Source: Undibacterium sp.
Lineage (GTDB): Bacteria; Pseudomonadota; Gammaproteobacteria; Burkholderiales; Burkholderiaceae_D
Length of the DNA stretch: 64,000 nucleotides
Assembly: GCA_030645915.1 (NCBI GenBank)
Contig: JAUSNO010000030.1
Coordinates: forward strand, 1-64,000
Direction of reading: 5' to 3'
Shown: positions 32,320 through 40,950 of the stretch, piece by piece
How positions within the stretch are numbered: the first letter of the stretch is position 1
Layout of the letters: every line of letters begins with the position of its first letter
Notes under the pieces: model-generated
The model's input: only the letters and a program-made list of their open reading frames with translations
Database searches by the model: none
What the model was told of the DNA's origin: nothing
Translations under genes and position numbers: made by a program

Positions 32320-32993
32320 CGTCCGCCCGACGCTTAGTGGCCGAGGGGCTGGGCACTGCTTTTCTATTGGCGATAGTCGTCGGTTCGGGCATCATGGCTG
32401 AGCGCCTTGCCGGCGGAAATATCGCCCTCGCCTTGCTGGCCAACGCCATCGCTACGGGCGCAGGCCTGGTATCGCTGATTTTAATGTTTGGCACCATTTC
32501 AGGTGCGCACTTTAATCCTGTTGTGACCTTATCCGAAGCATGGCAAAAAAATATGCCGGCTGCTGAAGTTATTCCGTATATCAGTGTGCAAGTCATCGGC
32601 GCTTTTGCGGGCGTTGCTGCAGCACATATGATGTTTGGCGAACCCTTGTTTTTTGCCTCTGGACATATCCGCACCGGCGCTTCGCAATGGTGGAGCGAAT
32701 TTGTCGCGACCTTTGGTCTGATCGCTGTCATCATCGGCTGTTCGCGCAGCCGCCCCAGCGTGACTCCATTTGCTGTCGCCACCTACATTACCGCCGCTTA
32801 CTGGTTCACTTCCTCTACCTCTTTTGCCAATCCGGCAGTCACTTTGGCCCGCAGCGCATCCAATACCTTTGCCGGCATACGACCTGTCGACGCGCCCGGT
32901 TTTATTCTGGCGCAACTAGCAGGTGCCGCTACGGCAACAGTGATCTTTTGCTGGCTGTATCCAGCGCCAGCGACAACATTATCCGACCACTAA
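32316..32993 (+). CDS. aqpS: MIP-family channel, arsenite-permeable aquaglyceroporin (AqpS-like)
   Basis: 225 residues with six predicted helices and the two aquaporin half-loops, GAHFNPVVT (NPV instead of NPA) and FANPAVTLARS (NPA). The start ATG overlaps the arsC stop. In Sinorhizobium and relatives, an AqpS channel in an arsR-aqpS-arsC-arsH operon lets arsenite leave down its gradient in place of a pump (established). Here it occupies the position where arsB or acr3 is usually found. The NPV in the first loop may alter pore selectivity (inference). Confidence 0.85.
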   Translation: MTSARRLVAEGLGTAFLLAIVVGSGIMAERLAGGNIALALLANAIATGAGLVSLILMFGTISGAHFNPVVTLSEAWQKNMPAAEVIPYISVQVIGAFAGVAAAHMMFGEPLFFASGHIRTGASQWWSEFVATFGLIAVIIGCSRSRPSVTPFAVATYITAAYWFTSSTSFANPAVTLARSASNTFAGIRPVDAPGFILAQLAGAATATVIFCWLYPAPATTLSDH

Positions 32994-33015
32994 TTGACTC
33001 AACCTGGACTCAATC

Positions 33016-33447
33016 ATGACTATCACGATTTACCACAACCCCGCCTGCGGCACCTCGCGCAACACTTTGGCCCTGATACGCAACACCGGCGTTGAGCCTG
33101 TCGTCGTCGAGTATTTGAAGTCACCGCCGACGCAAGAGGCCCTGCGTGACATGATAGCCAAAGCTGGCTTGAGCGTACGCCAGGCTATCCGTGAAAAAGG
33201 CACCCCTTACGCCGAGCTGGGCCTGGATGACTTGAGCCTGAGTGACGAGGCACTGCTTGCCGCGATGGTAGCGACGCCTGGTCTGATCAATCGCCCATTC
33301 GTCGTCACGGAGATGGGAGTGCGTTTATGCCGGCCGTCTGAATTGGTTTTGGACATTTTATCTTTGCCGCAGAAAGCTGCGTTCAGCAAGGAAGACGGTG
33401 AGCTCGTGATTGATGCCAATGGCAAGAAGGTCGCGCCCTATGCATGA
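33016..33447 (+). CDS. arsC: Glutaredoxin-dependent arsenate reductase
   Basis: 143 residues. It matches E. coli-type ArsC closely: [14 protein letters not shown] with the catalytic Cys11, a [10 protein letters not shown] region and [19 protein letters not shown], which carry the arginines binding arsenate. It reduces As(V) to As(III) using glutathione and glutaredoxin in the cytoplasm. arsH begins eight bases before its end. Confidence 0.95.
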   Translation: MTITIYHNPACGTSRNTLALIRNTGVEPVVVEYLKSPPTQEALRDMIAKAGLSVRQAIREKGTPYAELGLDDLSLSDEALLAAMVATPGLINRPFVVTEMGVRLCRPSELVLDILSLPQKAAFSKEDGELVIDANGKKVAPYA

Positions 33448-34147
33448 GCATATTGCCGGCTTGCCCAATATCGCGCCTCAGCATCTTGATGTGCCTGACT
33501 TAACGAAGTTGGCGCCGCGCAACGAGTTTGACCACCCACCGCGAATTTTACTGATGTATGGCTCTTTACGTGAACGCTCCTTCAGCCGATTTCTGGTCGA
33601 AGAGGCTGCCCACATTTTGCAGCACATGGGTGCCGAAGTAAAAATATTCAATCCTGCCGAATTACCCATGGCCGGTAGCGTGCCTGACACGCATCCCAAG
33701 GTGCAAGAACTGCGCGCCTTATCGATGTGGTCTGAGGGGCAAGTCTGGTGCAGCCCGGAGCGCCATGGCGCCATCACCGCCGTGATGAAGAACCAGATCG
33801 ACTGGATACCGTTAGAGCAAGGCGCAATGCGGCCCAGCCAGGGTAGAACATTGGCGGTGATGCAAGTATGCGGCGGCTCTCAGTCATTTAATACGGTGAA
33901 TACCTTAAGATTACTGGGCCGATGGATGCGGATGTTTACTATCCCGAATCAATCATCGGTGGCAAAAGCCTATGAGGAATTCGACGAGACTGGCCGCATG
34001 AAACCTTCAGCCTATTACGACCGGGTAGTAGATGTCATGGAAGAATTATTCAAATTCACCCTGCTTCTGCGAGACAGAGTGGACTATATGACGGATCGGT
34101 ATAGTGAACGAAAACAGCATGCGGGCGATATAGTCAATAAGCTTTAG
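33440..34147 (+). CDS. arsH: ArsH NADPH-dependent FMN reductase
   Basis: 235 residues from the ATG at 33440, overlapping arsC by eight bases (AAGAAGG at 33424-33430); an in-frame upstream start would add residues that do not fit. It shows the flavodoxin-like FMN loop [23 protein letters not shown] and [17 protein letters not shown], all typical of ArsH. ArsH reduces flavins and can oxidise trivalent organoarsenicals, and it is common in arsenic operons. Confidence 0.95.
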   Translation: MHEHIAGLPNIAPQHLDVPDLTKLAPRNEFDHPPRILLMYGSLRERSFSRFLVEEAAHILQHMGAEVKIFNPAELPMAGSVPDTHPKVQELRALSMWSEGQVWCSPERHGAITAVMKNQIDWIPLEQGAMRPSQGRTLAVMQVCGGSQSFNTVNTLRLLGRWMRMFTIPNQSSVAKAYEEFDETGRMKPSAYYDRVVDVMEELFKFTLLLRDRVDYMTDRYSERKQHAGDIVNKL

Positions 34148-34281
34148 TAAAGCATCAAATTTTTAATGCAAGCATAGATGATCCAGATCAAATTTATTAT
34201 TGTCAGATCATGGTGCAATGCAGATGACCTGCGCTAATAACTTGCGTTAACCCAGATTCTAAAAGAGAAGGAAACCACGAT

Positions 34282-34650
34282 ATGACGACGATAAAAATTT
34301 ACGATCCAGCAATGTGTTGCAGCTCTGGCGTATGCGGCGTAGATGTTGATCAGCAGCTCGTGACTTTCTCTGCCGATGTGGATTGGGTAAAGGCACAAGG
34401 CAAGCAGATAGAGCGATTTAACCTGGCGCAACAACCCATGGCATTTGCCGAAAATGCAGCCGTAAAAGGTTTTTTGGAGCGATCCGGACAGGAAGGTTTG
34501 CCATTAGTTCTGGTGGATGGCGAAATCGCCTTGACCGGGCGCTATCCACGCCGTGCGGAACTGGCACGCTGGGTCGGCATTAGCGCCTTCCCCGTTTCTT
34601 CTGCACCAGCAGCACCCTCGGGTTGCTGCGACGGCAAAACGAGCTGCTAA
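34282..34650 (+). CDS. arsD: ArsD arsenite metallochaperone
   Basis: 122 residues. Cys12, Cys13 and Cys18 match the arsenite-binding triad of E. coli R773 ArsD, and a further Cys pair with a terminal Cys (C115, C116, C122) lies at the end. ArsD hands As(III) to ArsA and raises its ATPase activity, so its presence makes an active ArsA likely. It is separated from arsH by 135 bp, where a second promoter could lie, though none is clear. Confidence 0.95.
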   Translation: MTTIKIYDPAMCCSSGVCGVDVDQQLVTFSADVDWVKAQGKQIERFNLAQQPMAFAENAAVKGFLERSGQEGLPLVLVDGEIALTGRYPRRAELARWVGISAFPVSSAPAAPSGCCDGKTSC

Positions 34651-34705
34651 ATAGCTGCTAACAATGCGTCGTTTGTAGAAGTCATCAATGAAAAGAGGAA
34701 TCACC

Positions 34706-36466
34706 ATGCTTTACCTGGAAAATACCCCGCAGTTCTTATTTTTTACCGGTAAAGGTGGTGTCGGCAAAACCTCTCTCGCCTGTGCCACCGCGATCAAACT
34801 TGCTGATGCACAAAAACGCGTGTTATTGGTCAGTACCGATCCTGCATCCAATGTCGGCCAGGTTTTTGGCATTGCCATCGGCAATCACATCACGCCAGTT
34901 GCGGCAGTGGCGAATTTATCTGCTTTGGAGATTGATCCGCAAGCTGCTGCACAGGTCTACCGCGACCGCATCGTCGGCCCGGTACGTGGTGTCTTACCAG
35001 ACGCCGTCGTCAAGAGCATAGAAGAGCAGCTCTCGGGCGCATGCACCACCGAGATCGCCGCCTTTGACGAGTTTACCGGCTTGCTGACCAATGCAGACAT
35101 TCTGCGCGATTACGACCATATCATCTTCGATACCGCACCGACCGGCCACACCATACGCATGCTGCAATTGCCTGGCGCCTGGTCAGGTTTTCTGGAAGAA
35201 GGCAAAGGCGATGCGTCTTGCCTGGGACCATTGGCCGGATTGGAAAAACAGCGCGACCAATATCACGCAGCGGTTGAAGCGCTGTCAGACCCGGCGCGCA
35301 CCCGAATGATCCTGGTAGCAAGGGCGCAACGCGCCACGCTCAGGGAGGCAGCACGCACGCATGAAGAGCTGGCAGATATTGGATTTCACAAACAATATCT
35401 GGTGATCAATGGCGCCTTGCCAGAAAGTGAAATTGCGATTGATCCTTTAGCCGCCGCAGTCTGGAAACGTGAGCAAGCCGCCGTCAAGGACATGCCAGAA
35501 ATTCTGCAAACTTTGCCCACCGATTTCGTGCCCTTGCAACCGTTTAACCTGGTTGGTTTGACTCCATTGCGCGCCCTGTTATCAAAGTCCAGCGCGCTAA
35601 TTGAAACGACAGCGGCACCAGTTGATCTGCCCATAGCACCGAACCTGGCAAGTCTGGTCGATGGTTTAGCCGCAGATGGCCATGGCTTAATCATGACCAT
35701 GGGCAAAGGCGGCGTGGGTAAAACCACGGTGGCGGCAGCGGTCGCGGTAGAACTTGCCAGACGTGGCTACGCGGTGCACTTAACCACCTCGGACCCGGCG
35801 GCGCATTTGATCGAAACCCTGGAAGGCTCGTTGGAAAATCTGACTGTCAGCCGCATCGATCCGCACGCAGAAACCGAGCGCTATCGCAATGAGGTGATGG
35901 CCACCAAGGGCAAGAATCTTGACGCGCAAGGTCGTGCTTTGCTGGAAGAAGATTTACGTTCACCCTGCACCGAGGAGATTGCCGTGTTTCAGGCGTTTTC
36001 GCGCATCATTCGCGAAGCGGGCAAGAAATTTGTCGTCATGGATACCGCACCCACCGGTCACACCCTGTTATTGCTTGATGCCACCGGTGCCTACCACAGG
36101 GAGATCGAACGCCAGATGGCCAATACCGGCTTGCATTTCACTACCCCGATGATGCAACTGCAAGACCCCAAGCAAACCAAAATCCTCATCGTCACCCTGG
36201 CAGAAACCACCCCGGTACTGGAAGCGGCTGGCCTGCAGACGGATTTGCGCCGCGCCGGCATAGAACCTTGGGCATGGGTCATCAACAACAGCCTGGCGAT
36301 GGCTAACCCAAGTTCAGCACTATTGCGCCAGCGCGCTGCAAATGAAGTCAATCAGATCAACGAAGTGGCTACAAAATACGCCACGCAATGGGCCGTGATA
36401 CCGCTGCTGGCAGAAGAACCTGTCGGCCTGGATCGTTTGAAAAAACTTGTTCACGCTGAAAAGTAA
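34706..36466 (+). CDS. arsA: ArsA arsenite-stimulated ATPase
   Basis: 586 residues from the ATG at 34706 (GAGGA upstream). This start places the arsenite-site cysteines at C113, C172 and C421, against 113, 172 and 422 in R773 ArsA, and so supports the choice. Two nucleotide-binding halves are present: FTGKGGVGKTS and TMGKGGVGKTT P-loops, and DTAPTGHTIRML and DTAPTGHTLLLL signal segments. In known systems ArsA energises the ArsB pump, but no ArsB or Acr3 gene is in this window. The downstream hypothetical gene is 55 bp away. Confidence 0.96.
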   Translation: MLYLENTPQFLFFTGKGGVGKTSLACATAIKLADAQKRVLLVSTDPASNVGQVFGIAIGNHITPVAAVANLSALEIDPQAAAQVYRDRIVGPVRGVLPDAVVKSIEEQLSGACTTEIAAFDEFTGLLTNADILRDYDHIIFDTAPTGHTIRMLQLPGAWSGFLEEGKGDASCLGPLAGLEKQRDQYHAAVEALSDPARTRMILVARAQRATLREAARTHEELADIGFHKQYLVINGALPESEIAIDPLAAAVWKREQAAVKDMPEILQTLPTDFVPLQPFNLVGLTPLRALLSKSSALIETTAAPVDLPIAPNLASLVDGLAADGHGLIMTMGKGGVGKTTVAAAVAVELARRGYAVHLTTSDPAAHLIETLEGSLENLTVSRIDPHAETERYRNEVMATKGKNLDAQGRALLEEDLRSPCTEEIAVFQAFSRIIREAGKKFVVMDTAPTGHTLLLLDATGAYHREIERQMANTGLHFTTPMMQLQDPKQTKILIVTLAETTPVLEAAGLQTDLRRAGIEPWAWVINNSLAMANPSSALLRQRAANEVNQINEVATKYATQWAVIPLLAEEPVGLDRLKKLVHAEK

Positions 36467-36521
36467 ATACCTTCCGCCGTGCTAAGATAATCGCTTCCAT
36501 CACTCTGTACATAAGACAAAA

Positions 36522-36875
36522 ATGACTACTGATACCGACATTCAACTCAGCGGCCCATTCAAAGCTAGCGATTCATCCAGTGCAGAGCACGAAGTCAGCG
36601 CCATCCGCATATTTGACGAAGGCTACGGCATCATCGATGTCTATGTCGATTTTTCCGCTCCGATAGAAAACAGCTTATGCAAAGACAAAGTGCTGCTCGG
36701 CCACATCATGGCGAAGCTACGTAGTCTTGGCTATGTGGGCCCGGATTTTGGCCACAGCGATCTCGGTTTGCAGGAAAGAAAACTGATCGTATTGGAAGCA
36801 CCGGAAGAATTTTGCGCCTTCGCCCAGAAACACGGCTGGAAGAATCTGGCTGAAGAATTTGATGATGAAGAATAG
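36522..36875 (+). CDS. Conserved-looking small hypothetical protein after arsA
   Basis: 117 residues, acidic, ending EEFDDEE; no signal peptide, transmembrane helix or Cys pattern. Part of it (IRIFDEGYGIIDVYVDF) suggests a compact alpha/beta fold. I do not recognise the family. It starts 55 bp after arsA on the same strand, and the hairpin repeat at 36911 follows it, so it may be the last gene of the ars transcript (inference). Confidence 0.6.
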   Translation: MTTDTDIQLSGPFKASDSSSAEHEVSAIRIFDEGYGIIDVYVDFSAPIENSLCKDKVLLGHIMAKLRSLGYVGPDFGHSDLGLQERKLIVLEAPEEFCAFAQKHGWKNLAEEFDDEE

Positions 36876-36910
36876 CCAAGCAAGTTAATTAAAAAGTTAA
36901 CAAGCACCTA

Positions 36911-36983
36911 CGCCAGCACGCATGTTCCATGCGGCTTTGCGAGCATGTAGGCTGGAAAGGCGCATGGAACATGCGTGCTGGCG
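36911..36983. repeat. Dispersed hairpin repeat, copy 5 (perfect 23-bp arms)
   Basis: Left arm 36911-36933 and right arm 36961-36983 are exact reverse complements, reading CGCCAGC then ACGCATGTTCCATGCG. The core N6 is TGTTCC, again compensated on both arms. The loop is 27 bases. It lies downstream of the hypothetical gene and 180 bp before the quinone-reductase-like gene. Confidence 0.9.
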
Positions 36984-37164
36984 CTGCCTCATTTCAAAAT
37001 CAGAGCAAGCTGACTGAACAAAAGTGCATTTACGGCTGATCTAGCAGCCTGATCTGCGGCAAAAATTGGCAATTAATGACCAAAGAAAGGTTGAGAATAG
37101 TCAACCTAAAGCACTCTTAACTGTGCCAAGCTCATGGCAATGAATTTATCTTTTCAAACTTCCC

Positions 37165-37752
37165 ATGAGCAAACGCATACTTTTGATTCAAGGTCATCCT
37201 GATGACAGCCAACCTCACCTGTGCCACGCATTAGAAATTGCCTATGGCAGAGGGGCAGAATCTGTCGGACATGAAATCAAGCGCATCAACGTGGCCGCAC
37301 TCGATTTCCCTTTGCTGCGCAGCGAACAGGAATGGCAAAACGGACAATTGCCATCCACGCTTACCGAGTCACAAGATGCGATCAGATGGGCCGAGCATAT
37401 CGTCCTGTTTTTCCCCTTATGGCTAGGTGACATGCCTGCGCTGCTCAAAGGTTTTCTGGAACAGGTGGCGCGCCCGGGTTTTGCATTTTCGCGCGACGCC
37501 AAAAACCCTATGGCAGCAAAAGGCCTCACCGGCAGATCGGCGCGTCTGGTCGTTACCATGGGAATGCCGGCATCACTATATCGCTGGTACTTTAGAGCGC
37601 ATAGCATCAAATCACTTGAGCGCAATATTCTCGGCTTTGTAGGTATTGCGCCAGTCAACGATACATTGATCGGAATGACAGGGAACATGAAATCCACAAT
37701 GACAGAAAAATGGATGTCCCGGCTAGAAAAACTGGGTAATAAAGGAGAATGA
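37165..37752 (+). CDS. NAD(P)H quinone reductase-like flavodoxin-fold protein
   Basis: 195 residues with the flavodoxin-like pattern of the quinone-reductase/KefF type: ILLIQGHPDDSQPH at the start, FFPLWLGDMPALLKGFLEQV and LVVTMGMPASLYRWYFRAH. It probably transfers two electrons from NAD(P)H to quinones via FMN or FAD. The ribosome site is weak. It stands alone and is not part of an obvious operon. Confidence 0.85.
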   Translation: MSKRILLIQGHPDDSQPHLCHALEIAYGRGAESVGHEIKRINVAALDFPLLRSEQEWQNGQLPSTLTESQDAIRWAEHIVLFFPLWLGDMPALLKGFLEQVARPGFAFSRDAKNPMAAKGLTGRSARLVVTMGMPASLYRWYFRAHSIKSLERNILGFVGIAPVNDTLIGMTGNMKSTMTEKWMSRLEKLGNKGE

Positions 37753-37773
37753 CGCCGATGCAAACATCAGCAT

Positions 37774-37797
37774 TTGCCGGGCTGAAGCGCCCGGCAA
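37774..37797. terminator. GC-rich hairpin after the quinone-reductase-like gene
   Basis: TTGCCGGGC (37774-37782) pairs with GCCCGGCAA (37789-37797) around a six-base loop, 21 bp after the stop. No T-tract follows, so termination is uncertain. Confidence 0.4.
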
Positions 37798-37834
37798 GGT
37801 ATCTCCAGCAAATATGACTGTTGATTATTAATTG

Positions 37835-37859
37835 TTAATGATTAACGATTAATCATTAA
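37835..37859. repeat. A+T-rich perfect inverted repeat
   Basis: TTAATGATTAA (37835-37845) and TTAATCATTAA (37849-37859) are exact reverse complements around CGA. It lies between the convergent quinone-reductase-like gene and lolD. It could be a protein-binding site or a weak bidirectional stop. Confidence 0.6.
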
Positions 37860-37890
37860 ATCTAGCGAACAACGTTCACCGCAATCAAAA

Positions 37891-38586
37891 TCAAGCTGTC
37901 ATCAATCCATTCTCAGCCAGACGCAAGGTCCGATCACAGCGCCCCGCCAGCTCGGCATCATGCGTGACGATGACAAACGCCGTGCCCAGAGTGCTCGACA
38001 ATTCCAGCATTAACGCAAAAATCTGATCTGCAATTCCACGATCAAGATTCCCTGTGGGCTCGTCGGCCAGCACGCAGGCCGGTTGCGTGACCAAGGCACG
38101 CGCCAGTGCCACCCTCTGCCTTTCGCCGCCTGACAGTTCACCGGGCACGTGCGAGGCACGGTGCGACAGGCCCACGCGTGCCAGTATCGCAAGTGCGGCT
38201 TCCTGCGCGTCAGCACGTTTCATGCGGCGGATCAGCAAAGGCATCGCCACATTATCCAGGGCAGAAAATTCCGGCAGCAGGTGATGGAACTGGTACACGA
38301 AACCCAGCGAACTATTGCGCAGATCGCCGCGTGCGGCCTCACCTAAACTGGCAAAATCCTGGCCTTGCAGAATCACTTTTCCAGTAGTGGGAGTATCCAG
38401 ACCGCCCAGCAGGTGCAACAGGGTAGATTTGCCAGAACCGGAAGCACCAACAATCGCAACGCGTTCGCCGGCATTCACACTGAGATCGATATTATTCAAT
38501 ACCTTGACTGAGTAGTCGCCCTGGGTAAAAGTTTTGCCCAGGTTAGTGCAAGAAAGTACGTTTTTGTTATCAATAGAATTACTCAT
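37891..38586 (-). CDS. lolD: LolD, ATPase of the lipoprotein-releasing system
   Basis: 231 residues from the ATG at 38586, which overlaps the upstream permease stop by eight bases; the longer frame runs into that gene. It has Walker A (GASGSGKST), the signature [14 protein letters not shown] and Walker B with DEPTGNLD, and it lacks transmembrane helices. With LolC/E it extracts lipoproteins from the inner membrane for transfer to LolA. It is translationally coupled to lolC/E. Confidence 0.95.
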   Translation of the reverse strand: MSNSIDNKNVLSCTNLGKTFTQGDYSVKVLNNIDLSVNAGERVAIVGASGSGKSTLLHLLGGLDTPTTGKVILQGQDFASLGEAARGDLRNSSLGFVYQFHHLLPEFSALDNVAMPLLIRRMKRADAQEAALAILARVGLSHRASHVPGELSGGERQRVALARALVTQPACVLADEPTGNLDRGIADQIFALMLELSSTLGTAFVIVTHDAELAGRCDRTLRLAENGLMTA

Positions 38587-39835
38587 AGCGCAGGGCCTCC
38601 GCAGGTTTGACGCGGGCAGCACGCCAGCTAGGATAAATCGTGGCCAGAAAAGCCAGGACAATGGCAACGCCACCAATAGTCCATACATCAGACCAGTGCA
38701 GATCAGAGGGTAAAGAGCTGATCACATATACTTCTTTCGCCAAAAATTGTATGCCCAAAATATGCTCGATAAACGGCACGATGATGTCAATGTTCAGCGC
38801 AACCACAATACCGGAACCGACGCCGAGCGCAGTGCCCATCAGGCCGACCAGCGCTCCCTGTATCATGAAAATTTTCATGATCGACCAGGGCGATGCGCCT
38901 AACGTGCGCAAGATCGCGATATCCGCTTGCTTCTCGGTCACTGTCATGACCAGGGTAGAGACCAGATTGAACGCCGCCACCGCAATGATCAGGGTGAGAA
39001 TGATGAACATCATGGTTTTTTCGGTTTTGACTGCGGCAAAATAGTTGGAATTTTGCTGAGACCAGTCACGCGGGATCAGGTATTCCGGCAAGCTATTGCG
39101 CAGTTCATAGGCCACTTGAGGAGCCTTGAGCATGTCTTGTATGCGTAGTCGAATGCCGCTGGGCGCCGGTTGCCTGAAAAACTTTTGCGCATCGCTGATA
39201 TGGATAAAAGCCATGCCGGAATCAAACTCGTAATGCCCTGCCTCAAACACGGCCACGACATTAAAACCCTTCAGGCGTGGCACCATGCCTGCAGGTGTCA
39301 ACTGGCTCTCTGGTGCTGCCAGTGTGACTTTATCGCCGATGCTGACATGCATGGCGCGCGCCAGTTCGACACCTAGAATAATATTAAATTCGCCTTCGCG
39401 TAAGTCAGTCAGTTTGCCTGCCTTGACCTTGCTAGCGACCACGGATACCTTCGGCTCTTCCTCCGGCAAAATACCACGCAAGATGACGCCGCGCATCACG
39501 CCATCATTAATGATCATGGCTTGAGCATCAACATACGGGGCGGTACCGAGTACCGCCTTGTTTTTCTGCACTTCCAGTGCAGTCGCTTTCCAGTCTGAAA
39601 GCGCGCCACTGGCATCGAACACTTCAATGTGCGGCAAAACCGACAGCATACGGTCGCGCACTTCTTTTTGAAAACCGTTCATCACTGACAGCACCACGAT
39701 GAGTGCGGCAACACCGAGCGCAATACCAGCCATCGAGATCAGGGAGATGAAAGAAATAAAGCTATTGCGACTGCTGCGACGGCCAGCGCGCGTGTAGCGC
39801 AGGCCGACCAGCCATTCAAAAGGGAGATTTTTCAC
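38579..39835 (-). CDS. LolC/E-family lipoprotein-releasing permease
   Basis: 418 residues from a GTG at 39835; the start gives [12 protein letters not shown], the usual LolC/E N-terminus. There is one N-terminal helix (about 32-54), a large periplasmic domain and three C-terminal helices. A single LolC/E gene next to lolD, rather than separate lolC and lolE, points to the LolF-type arrangement common outside the gammaproteobacteria (family knowledge). It is divergent from the RpfE-type gene. Confidence 0.93.
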   Translation of the reverse strand: MKNLPFEWLVGLRYTRAGRRSSRNSFISFISLISMAGIALGVAALIVVLSVMNGFQKEVRDRMLSVLPHIEVFDASGALSDWKATALEVQKNKAVLGTAPYVDAQAMIINDGVMRGVILRGILPEEEPKVSVVASKVKAGKLTDLREGEFNIILGVELARAMHVSIGDKVTLAAPESQLTPAGMVPRLKGFNVVAVFEAGHYEFDSGMAFIHISDAQKFFRQPAPSGIRLRIQDMLKAPQVAYELRNSLPEYLIPRDWSQQNSNYFAAVKTEKTMMFIILTLIIAVAAFNLVSTLVMTVTEKQADIAILRTLGASPWSIMKIFMIQGALVGLMGTALGVGSGIVVALNIDIIVPFIEHILGIQFLAKEVYVISSLPSDLHWSDVWTIGGVAIVLAFLATIYPSWRAARVKPAEALRYE

Positions 39836-39900
39836 GAAAGTCTTTATTTAAAAGTTAATGCTGATTTTGGCAGCCCGCCAGTTTGCCATACAATGACGCT

Positions 39901-40950
39901 ATGAGCCATTTACAAATTATTCTTCCATTCAGCATTCCGCCAGCGCCAATCGCAACAGACTTGCGCAGAGAACTGCACACTCCCGCCTTTGCCAAGATAA
40001 TTGCCTTATCAAATCGAGGCGAGATTCAGCAGTTTGAGGATTTTTCCCGGCTACTCCCGCATGAATCCTTGCTCGCAGGGCATTTTGCGGTGGAAAGCAG
40101 CACGGGTGTTGCGTTGTCTGTTTTAGATTTTCAAAATAACAGCCCCGCCACTACCCATAATAAAATGCAGGACTTCGGTCTGACACCCACTGAAGGTTTT
40201 TGGTTCACCCTCAACCCCATCCATATTCACGTCGCGCAAGATCATCTGGTGCTCACCGACCAGCGCCAGCTAACGCTCAGCGATGACGAGGCACGCAGCT
40301 TATTCGAGGCCGCCAAGACCATGTGTGAAGAAGTCGGCAAAACCTTAGTCTATGGCGATGCCAAAACCTGGTTTCTACGTGCCGATGAATGGGATGCGCT
40401 ACAGACTGCCACCATGGATGCGGCCTGTGGCCACAATATTGATATCTGGATGGCCAAAGGCGAACATGGGCTACCGTGGCGTAAGCTGCAAAATGAGATA
40501 CAAATGCTATGGTTCATCCATGACATCAATACACAGCGCGAAGCACGCGGCGACAATACGGTGAATTCTGTCTGGCTCCATAGCGGCAGCGCTGCGGTAG
40601 TGCCGGCGCCAACGACACACGACAGCAGCCACACTATCGACCAGATCATTGCACAAGTAAAAAATCAGGAGACCGTTTTCCTGCATCTCGATGCACTGCT
40701 GGCACCCGCACTCAATAATGACTGGCCAGGCTGGCTAGACGCCATACACAAACTGGAAGCAGATTGGTTTGCGCCTTTACTGCTTGCGCTTAGCGACAAA
40801 AAAATACAGCGGCTGAGCCTGATCGCGACAGATGCCAATAGAGTAGCGACATTTACCGTAACACCTCGTAGCTTATGGAAATTCTGGACTAAGCCATCAT
40901 TAGATCAGCTCTTTTCCGTGGCGACATCAGAAACGCCGGACACATTATGA
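39901..40950 (+). CDS. RpfE-type conserved protein upstream of recJ
   Basis: 349 residues from the ATG at 39901; an upstream TTG gives six more residues without support. No signal peptide or membrane helix is seen. The DUF-like protein (SHLQIILPF at the start, FHDI-like segments and AHxxLPWRK-like GLPWRKLQNEIQ) is repeatedly found before recJ in beta- and gammaproteobacteria and is annotated as RpfE or as phosphoglycerate-mutase-related. In Xanthomonas the rpf cluster also joins rpfE, recJ, prfB and lysS, and here recJ follows with a 4-bp overlap. Its biochemical role is unknown. Confidence 0.7.
   Translation: MSHLQIILPFSIPPAPIATDLRRELHTPAFAKIIALSNRGEIQQFEDFSRLLPHESLLAGHFAVESSTGVALSVLDFQNNSPATTHNKMQDFGLTPTEGFWFTLNPIHIHVAQDHLVLTDQRQLTLSDDEARSLFEAAKTMCEEVGKTLVYGDAKTWFLRADEWDALQTATMDAACGHNIDIWMAKGEHGLPWRKLQNEIQMLWFIHDINTQREARGDNTVNSVWLHSGSAAVVPAPTTHDSSHTIDQIIAQVKNQETVFLHLDALLAPALNNDWPGWLDAIHKLEADWFAPLLLALSDKKIQRLSLIATDANRVATFTVTPRSLWKFWTKPSLDQLFSVATSETPDTL

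Noticed and set aside
34141-34153. GCTTTAGTAAAGC as an arsH terminator
   Set aside because: The short stem overlaps the arsH stop and has only five T after an intervening segment; too weak to call.
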